Shown piece by piece: positions 23,078 to 27,585 of a DNA stretch of 27,585 bases; the stretch's first letter is position 1, and each line of letters opens with the position of its first letter. Source of the DNA: Deltaproteobacteria bacterium UBA1386. Its GTDB lineage: Bacteria; Desulfobacterota; Syntrophorhabdia; Syntrophorhabdales; Syntrophorhabdaceae. The notes under the pieces are model-generated. The model did no database searches. It was not told where the DNA came from and saw nothing but the letters and a program-made list of their open reading frames with translations. A program made the position numbers and the translations under genes. The DNA lies in the NCBI GenBank assembly GCA_002305765.1, contig DBQU01000048.1, positions 1-27,585 of the forward strand, given 5' to 3'.

Positions 23078-24080
23078 AACGATCCTCGTCACCGGCGGCT
23101 GCGGCTTCATCGGGACCAACTTCGTCCGCCACATGCTGGAAAGATACGATTACACCATCGTCAATCTCGACAAGCTGACGTACGCGGGCAACCTTGAGAA
23201 CCTCGAGGACGTCGCCGGGGACGGGAGGTACACCTTCGTGCGGGGGGATATCGCGTCCATGGCCGACGTCGAGGGCGTCTTCGAAAGGCCCATCGACATC
23301 GTCGTCAACTTCGCGGCGGAGTCCCACGTCGACAGGAGCATCATGGACCCCGACGCCTTCATCAGGACGAACATAAACGGCACCTTCAACCTCCTGGAGC
23401 TGGCGCGGAAGAAGGGCGTCGGTCGCTTCGTCCAGGTATCGACGGACGAGGTCTACGGATCCCTCGGTGAATCGGGGGCGTTCCGCGAGGACACCCCTCT
23501 GTCCCCGAACAGCCCCTATTCGGCCTCCAAGACGGCGGCGGACATACTCGCCATGGCCTATTTCAAGACCTACGGGATGCCCGTCGTCATCACGAGGTGC
23601 TCCAACAACTACGGGCCCTACCAGTTCCCGGAGAAGCTCATCCCCCTCATGATAACCAACGCCCTCGCGGACAAAGAGCTGCCCGTCTACGGCGACGGCC
23701 TCAACGTCCGCGACTGGATCCATGTCAAGGACCACTGCGCGGCCATCGACCTCGTCGTCCACAAGGGCGAGGAGGGGAACGTGTACAACATCGGCGCTTC
23801 GAACGAGCGGACGAACATCGATATCGTCGAGCTCGTCCTCGACATACTGGGCAAGCCCCGGTCGCTCATCCGGTACGTGACGGACAGGCCGGGGCACGAC
23901 CGCCGCTATGCCATCGACTCGGGAAAGATCACGGAGCGGCTGGGCTACAGGCCCTCGGTGGCTTTCTCCGAGGGCATGCGCGGCACCGTCGACTGGTACG
24001 TGAGGAACAGGGGATGGTGGGAGAGGATCAAGACCGGGGCATACCTGGACTATTACGAAAAGATGTACGGGAAGCGATGA
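23070..24080 (+). CDS. rmlB: dTDP-glucose 4,6-dehydratase
   Basis: RmlB converts dTDP-glucose to dTDP-4-keto-6-deoxyglucose with bound NAD. The 336-residue short-chain dehydrogenase shows the Rossmann motif TGGCGFIGTNF, the acid-base pair in STDEVYG, the YSASK catalytic Tyr-Lys, and RCSNNYGPYQFPEKLIP. All are diagnostic of RmlB rather than other epimerases. Start overlaps rmlC (ATGGCTGA) and the stop overlaps rmlD (ATGA). Confidence 0.97.
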   Translation: MAETILVTGGCGFIGTNFVRHMLERYDYTIVNLDKLTYAGNLENLEDVAGDGRYTFVRGDIASMADVEGVFERPIDIVVNFAAESHVDRSIMDPDAFIRTNINGTFNLLELARKKGVGRFVQVSTDEVYGSLGESGAFREDTPLSPNSPYSASKTAADILAMAYFKTYGMPVVITRCSNNYGPYQFPEKLIPLMITNALADKELPVYGDGLNVRDWIHVKDHCAAIDLVVHKGEEGNVYNIGASNERTNIDIVELVLDILGKPRSLIRYVTDRPGHDRRYAIDSGKITERLGYRPSVAFSEGMRGTVDWYVRNRGWWERIKTGAYLDYYEKMYGKR

Positions 24081-24916
24081 AGCTCCTCATATCGGGCGGC
24101 AAGGGATTACTGGCAGGCAGCATCCTTCCATATCTCGGCGGGCGTTTCGACCTCGCCGTCTATGACATCGATGAATGGGACATAACCAGCGCCTCGAAAG
24201 GCAGGGAGCTGATGGAGCTCCACCGTCCCGACGTGGTTCTCAACCTTGCCGCCATGACGGACGTGGACGGGTGCGAGGACGGGGAGGATATGGCCCGGCG
24301 GGTGAACGCGGAAGGGGCCGGGACCGTGGCGGGACTCTGTGCCGCTGCCGGGGCGCGGCTCGTTCACATGAGCACCGACTATGTCTTTGACGGCACCAAG
24401 GGGTCTCCGTACAGGGAGGACGACGAAACCGGGCCGGCCTCGGCGTACGGGCGCACGAAGCTCGCCGGGGAGAGAATGGTCCTCGAAAGGCTTCCCGGGG
24501 CTGCCGTTGTGAGGACCCAATGGCTCTACGGGAAGGGCGGAAGGAACTTTGTCGACACGATAACGGATCTGGCGCGACGGCACGGCAAAGTGCGTGTCGT
24601 GAACGACCAGAGGGGGTCCCCGACGTGGGCCCGGGACCTCGCCGCTCCGATCAGCTCCATTGTGGAGAAGGGATTGAGCGGGATCTATCACGTCTCGAAC
24701 ACCGGTTCCTGCACCTGGTTCGAATTCGCAAAGGCGATCTTCTCCATCCTGAACATGAACGTCGAGACAAGCCCCATAACATCGGGCGAACTGGGGAGGA
24801 AGGCCGCGCGGCCCGCCAACTCCGTTTTCGACCTGACGAAGCTCGAAGGTTCGACAGGCATCAGGATGCGCGGCTGGATGGACGCCCTCAGGGAATACCT
24901 GGCGACCGGAGGTTAG
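24077..24916 (+). CDS. rmlD: dTDP-4-dehydrorhamnose reductase
   Basis: RmlD makes dTDP-L-rhamnose by NAD(P)H-dependent reduction, the last step of the pathway. The 279-residue protein has an N-terminal dinucleotide site (LLISGGKGLLAGSILPYL), the partial motif GGKGLLAG replacing the usual GxxGQLG, STDYVFDG, and YGRTKLAGE with the catalytic Tyr and Lys. The ATG at 24077 overlaps the rmlB stop; longer in-frame extensions into rmlB are not credible because the Rossmann strand starts at this methionine. Confidence 0.95.
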   Translation: MKLLISGGKGLLAGSILPYLGGRFDLAVYDIDEWDITSASKGRELMELHRPDVVLNLAAMTDVDGCEDGEDMARRVNAEGAGTVAGLCAAAGARLVHMSTDYVFDGTKGSPYREDDETGPASAYGRTKLAGERMVLERLPGAAVVRTQWLYGKGGRNFVDTITDLARRHGKVRVVNDQRGSPTWARDLAAPISSIVEKGLSGIYHVSNTGSCTWFEFAKAIFSILNMNVETSPITSGELGRKAARPANSVFDLTKLEGSTGIRMRGWMDALREYLATGG

Positions 24917-24925
24917 AGGCCTGCC

Positions 24926-25660
24926 ATGAAGATCGTCTTCTTTTCCGATGTTCACATTACCCGCACGAGCGTTGACAAAGCCGCCCTCACGCTGCGGTTC
25001 ATCTCCGATTACTGCGAAGAGGCCGACATGGTCGTGGTCCTCGGCGACCTTTTCGACTTCTATCATGGTTACGACGGGTACGTATATCCCTGGTACCGGA
25101 CAATAGTTGATTGTCTCAAGGGTCTTGTCGAGCGAGGCAAGAGCGTGGTGTTCCTGGAAGGGAACCATGAATTCGCCATGGGCAGGTATTTCGAGGAATA
25201 CACGGGAGTCACCTGCGCTGTGGAGATGAGCCTCGACGTAGACGGAAAGAAGGTCTTTCTCGCGCACGGCGACGGCTTTGCCAATCTTTCCCTCGCCCGG
25301 CTCCTCAAGCAACCCTTCTTCTACCGGATCATGGACCTTCTCGGCCCGGGGTTGACCTGGCGCGTCGTATCCCTCGTGCGTCCCTTTCTCTCCCGCAGGA
25401 GCAAGAAGTACAGTGAGGTCGTACGGGATATCTTCAGATCTCGCGCGAGACGGAAGCTTGCGGAAGGGTACGATGTCGTGATCCTCGGCCATTCCCATAT
25501 ACCCGATATCCTCGAGGTCGGCGCCGGTCCCGCGGAAAAGAGATACCTCAACACGGGCGACCTCGCAACGTACGCGAGCTTTGTCACCTACGAAACCTCC
25601 ACAGGATTCTCTTTGAGGACCATCGGCCCCGGCGAAAGCAAAAAAAGCGGTCCCCGTTAA
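24926..25660 (+). CDS. lpxH: LpxH-like UDP-2,3-diacylglucosamine diphosphatase
   Basis: This 244-residue calcineurin-type metallophosphoesterase probably cleaves UDP-2,3-diacylglucosamine to lipid X in lipid A synthesis. Metal ligands can be placed at D8, H10 (SDVH), D41 (GDLFD), N80, H114 (HGD) and H189/H191 (GHSH), with the spacing of LpxH. Two details differ from E. coli LpxH: GNHEF stands where GNRDF is usual, so the arginine is a histidine, and the segment after HGD is different. It may therefore be an LpxH-family variant. GGAGG lies upstream within the end of rmlD. It closes the operon. Confidence 0.82.
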   Translation: MKIVFFSDVHITRTSVDKAALTLRFISDYCEEADMVVVLGDLFDFYHGYDGYVYPWYRTIVDCLKGLVERGKSVVFLEGNHEFAMGRYFEEYTGVTCAVEMSLDVDGKKVFLAHGDGFANLSLARLLKQPFFYRIMDLLGPGLTWRVVSLVRPFLSRRSKKYSEVVRDIFRSRARRKLAEGYDVVILGHSHIPDILEVGAGPAEKRYLNTGDLATYASFVTYETSTGFSLRTIGPGESKKSGPR

Positions 25661-25668
25661 TCAGGGGG

Positions 25669-25699
25669 TTGCCAACGGGCCTCGCGGACACTATATAAT
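25669..25699 (+). promoter_or_regulatory. Candidate promoter of the ferritin-like gene
   Basis: TTGCCA (25669-25674) is followed after 17 nt by TATATAAT (25692-25699), a strong AT-rich -10 in GC-rich surroundings. The leader is about 75 nt long. No PerR or Fur box was recognised. Confidence 0.45.
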
Positions 25700-25780
25700 A
25701 ATATCTTCAGTTCCGACTTTCACGGTTCCCTTCCGTGACAGGAGGATGCACGTGAGACACCACCGAAAAAGGAGGGTAAC

Positions 25781-26257
25781 ATGAATATTTTCAGCACAGG
25801 CGACATCCTTCAGTTTGCTGTCCGGATCGAGGAAGACGGCGAGATGTTTTACCACAAGGCGGCGCTGAACGCCACGGACAAGGAAGTGAGGGATCTCTTC
25901 AACCATCTTGCCGATGAAGAGATCCGGCACAAGAGGATCTTTCAGGATATGCTCTCGGGTATCGAAACAAATCCCCCCGCCGAAAGCTTCAGCGGCGAGT
26001 ATGCGGCCTATCTGCGGGACTACGTGGACGGCAAGGCGATATTCACGAAGGAGGCCCGCACCGAGGCTATGTCGGATGACCTGGATGCCCCCTCGGCGCT
26101 CCACTTCGCCATGGGACGCGAGGCCGATTCGATCCTCTACTACCATGAGGCAAAACAGTTCGTCGACGAAAAGCACTACGCGGCGATCGACAGGATCATA
26201 GAAGAAGAACGCAAACACTTCCACAAACTGGCTCAGATGAAGAAGAAATACACGTAG
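25781..26257 (+). CDS. Ferritin-like / rubrerythrin-type protein
   Basis: The 158-residue protein is a four-helix diiron protein. Helix 1 has the acid cluster EEDGEMFY (E17-E21), helix 2 the ligand pair DEEIRH (E47, H50), helix 3 READSILYYHE, and helix 4 EEERKHFHKL. There is no C-terminal rubredoxin domain, so this is the ferritin-only (erythrin/YhjR-like) form common in anaerobes, likely protecting against peroxide or storing iron. An AAAAAGGAGGG ribosome site precedes the ATG. It is monocistronic, ending at a large inverted-repeat region. Confidence 0.92.
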   Translation: MNIFSTGDILQFAVRIEEDGEMFYHKAALNATDKEVRDLFNHLADEEIRHKRIFQDMLSGIETNPPAESFSGEYAAYLRDYVDGKAIFTKEARTEAMSDDLDAPSALHFAMGREADSILYYHEAKQFVDEKHYAAIDRIIEEERKHFHKLAQMKKKYT

Positions 26258-26295
26258 ACGTGTTGGGGAGCGGCGGGAAAACTCAAAGGCGTTAT

Positions 26296-26745
26296 CTCTC
26301 GCCCGCTTCGCTCGAGTTCGCAGAGGTCGCAGAGAGAGACGGAAAAGAGAGAAAAGACTGCCGCCGGATTTCGGAGCCTGCCAAAATCCGGCGGCCTTCT
26401 CGTCCCGCCGTCCCGGCGGGAGAGAAAGAAATAGTGTTTTTTATCCTGAAGGAGTGATCCCCCCTCATCCCCACCTGTAGTCATAGGTGCTGTAAGTCCT
26501 ATATGTCCCATAGGTCCTATGCTTCATCCTCCAGTCCTGTACTTTCTCCTCCAGCCCCCATACTACCTCACCCCCCAGACTCCCATCCCCTCCCCACCAC
26601 TTCCACCTGCACCCAGAGCTCTTCTTTGCCTCCCGCTTTAGCGGGATGCAAATCCGGCCGGATTTTGGAAGGCTTCGAAATCCGGCCGAATCTTTTCTCT
26701 GCGTCCTCTGCGGACTTGATCCCGTCGAAGACGGGAGGGCGAGAG
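26296..26745. repeat. Large diverged inverted repeat with internal hairpins
   Basis: The left arm (about 26296-26430) and right arm (about 26619-26745) match in reverse complement block by block: CTCTCGCCC, then TTCGCAGAGGTCGCAGAGA against TCCGCAGAGGACGCAGAGA, then a GCCGGATTTCG/AGCC/CCAAAATCCGGC hairpin, then GCGGGAG and AAAGAA. Each arm contains its own hairpins: left, 12 bp (26360-26371 with 26384-26395) and 7 bp (26404-26410 with 26414-26420); right, 11 bp (26655-26665 with 26678-26688), 6 bp (26631-26646) and 6 bp (26721-26735). It lies between the convergent ferritin and permease genes. Confidence 0.8.
26476..26545 (+). repeat. 9-nt-period GTCCTATA-type repeat in the spacer of the large inverted repeat
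   Basis: Units AGTCCTATA, TGTCCCATA and GGTCCTATG are followed by more degenerate ones (CAGTCCTGTA). It shares GTCCCATAGGTCCT with 16991-17004. Confidence 0.65.
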
Positions 26746-26766
26746 AAGAAGTCTTTCGCCCTTCCT

Positions 26767-27528
26767 TCATTTGAGAAGCATATCGTACCCCAGCTTCGCT
26801 ATCAGGCACACGACGACGGCGAGGAAGAAGATCCGCACGAAGCGGTTGCCCTTGAGGATGGCCAGGCGCGAGCCTATGACGGCTCCGAGGACGTTCGCGA
26901 GGCCCATGAGGATGGCGGTGGTGTAGATTATGTTCCCGGTGGCGGCGAAGTAGAGGACGGCGGAGATGTTCGTGGCAAAGTTGACGACCTTGGAGGATGC
27001 CGAGGCGGCGAGAAAACTGAAGCCGAAGATGCCGATGAAGACGAAGATGAGAAAACTTCCCGTGCCCGGGCCGAAGAACCCGTCATAGAAGCCTATCAGG
27101 GAGCCGGTCGCGATGCTGATGGCTACCTGTTTGACCCGGTCGAGGCGGGGCGCGTGCACGGAGCCGAAGTCTTTTCGGAGAAAGGTATGGAGGGCGATGG
27201 CGACGAGCATAAAGAGGATGAGGGGGCGCATGGTCCCGGGATTCAGCAGTGTCACCGTTCTGGCCCCGAGGAAGGAGGCAATGAGAGCGGCCGCGGTTGC
27301 CGGCAGGGTCGCCTTCCAGTCTATCCTGATATGACGGGCGTACTGAATGGTTGCGACGGATGTTCCGGATATCGAGGCAAGCTTGTTCGTGCCGAGGAGT
27401 GTGGCGACGGGCAGGTGCGGCAGGACGATGAAGAGGGCCGGCAGCTGGATGAGCCCTCCGCCTCCGGCTATGGAATCAATGAAACCCGCCAAAGCCGCAA
27501 AAAAACATAGTGTGACCGTTTCCAGCAA
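26767..27528 (-). CDS. TauE/SafE (TSUP) family permease
   Basis: The 253-residue protein has about seven to eight hydrophobic helices and the two-fold TSUP pattern. The first half has AALAGFIDSIAGGGGLIQLPAL and GTNKLAS; the second has GFYDGFFGPGTGSFLIF. TSUP proteins transport sulphite, sulphonates or related anions, and the substrate here is unknown. Translation most likely starts at TTG (27528), since the first helix begins at once and no ATG lies nearby; GAGGGTGA is just upstream. The 57 nt beyond show no clear promoter. Confidence 0.92.
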   Translation of the reverse strand: MLETVTLCFFAALAGFIDSIAGGGGLIQLPALFIVLPHLPVATLLGTNKLASISGTSVATIQYARHIRIDWKATLPATAAALIASFLGARTVTLLNPGTMRPLILFMLVAIALHTFLRKDFGSVHAPRLDRVKQVAISIATGSLIGFYDGFFGPGTGSFLIFVFIGIFGFSFLAASASSKVVNFATNISAVLYFAATGNIIYTTAILMGLANVLGAVIGSRLAILKGNRFVRIFFLAVVVCLIAKLGYDMLLK

Positions 27529-27585
27529 TCACCCTCGCCGAAGTGAGACAAAAACACCCTCTGACCTCCGATGTCAATAGTAGAC

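Larger units (their letters stand above)
26258..26766. other. 509-bp non-coding gap filled by repeats
   Basis: No credible gene lies here. The gap contains a diverged inverted repeat of about 130 bp per arm (listed separately). Between its arms is a degenerate 9-nt-period stretch of GTCCTATA-type units and a pyrimidine-rich run (26540-26615). Confidence 0.75.

Noticed and set aside
23597..24076. In-frame extension of rmlD far upstream into rmlB
   Set aside because: The added residues are arginine- and proline-rich out-of-frame rmlB translation; the Rossmann strand and ATGA overlap fix the start at 24077.
26258..26511. Short open frames in the gap between the ferritin and permease genes
   Set aside because: They run through repeat arms, lack ribosome binding sites and have low-complexity Ser/Arg/Glu-rich products.

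Overview
The window is a GC-rich stretch of a Gram-negative, probably anaerobic and flagellated bacterium. Outer-membrane genes (lptD, an LpxH-like hydrolase, lspA, a BepA-like lipoprotein protease) show a diderm with LPS. A textbook FliA-type promoter in front of a YjfB-like gene points to flagella. A DUF362 protein, a rubrerythrin-type ferritin and the overall gene style fit a Desulfobacterota/'deltaproteobacterial' lineage, possibly near Syntrophorhabdus. This placement is an impression from protein style, not a phylogeny. No phage, transposase, integrase, rRNA, tRNA or CRISPR array is visible; this is housekeeping chromosome.

Layout. 1-2.1 kb (minus): a fused DUF362 protein and a small YjfB-like motility protein. 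2.3-5.0 kb (plus): a MarR regulator overlapping a bifunctional acyltransferase/acyl-ACP synthetase (Aas type). 5.1-9.8 kb (minus): an unknown protein coupled to rlmE, a CopZ-like HMA protein, and an operon of FAH hydrolase, MetRS-beta-like tRNA-binding protein and Na/Pi cotransporter. 9.9-11.4 kb (plus): M48 protease with TPRs. 11.5-11.9 kb (minus): thiamine-binding protein. 12.0-13.1 kb (plus): DUF748/AsmA-like envelope protein. 13.3-16.7 kb (minus): ileS-lspA-small hypothetical. 17.0-17.6 kb (minus): alpha/beta hydrolase.

17.7-25.7 kb (plus) is one gapless envelope operon, accD-folC-lptD-rmlA-rmlC-rmlB-rmlD-lpxH. It joins fatty-acid precursor supply, folate, LPS export, dTDP-L-rhamnose synthesis and lipid A synthesis. 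It is followed by a ferritin-like gene (plus) and a TauE/SafE permease (minus).

The most unusual content lies between the genes. Several gaps carry inverted arms of short-period repeats (7 or 9 nt per unit) that face each other. In three convergent gaps the arms begin at the stop codons. The best copies have 31-32 bp perfect arms ending in AAAGACGG (11384-11537 and 13115-13266). Position differences between these two copies are matched in both arms, so the pairing has been maintained. The same design occurs with unrelated unit sequences elsewhere, as two-armed or single-armed tracts (near 2.2, 5.0, 7.1, 17.0 and 26.5 kb). In two places the repeat supplies codons or the stop of the neighbouring gene.
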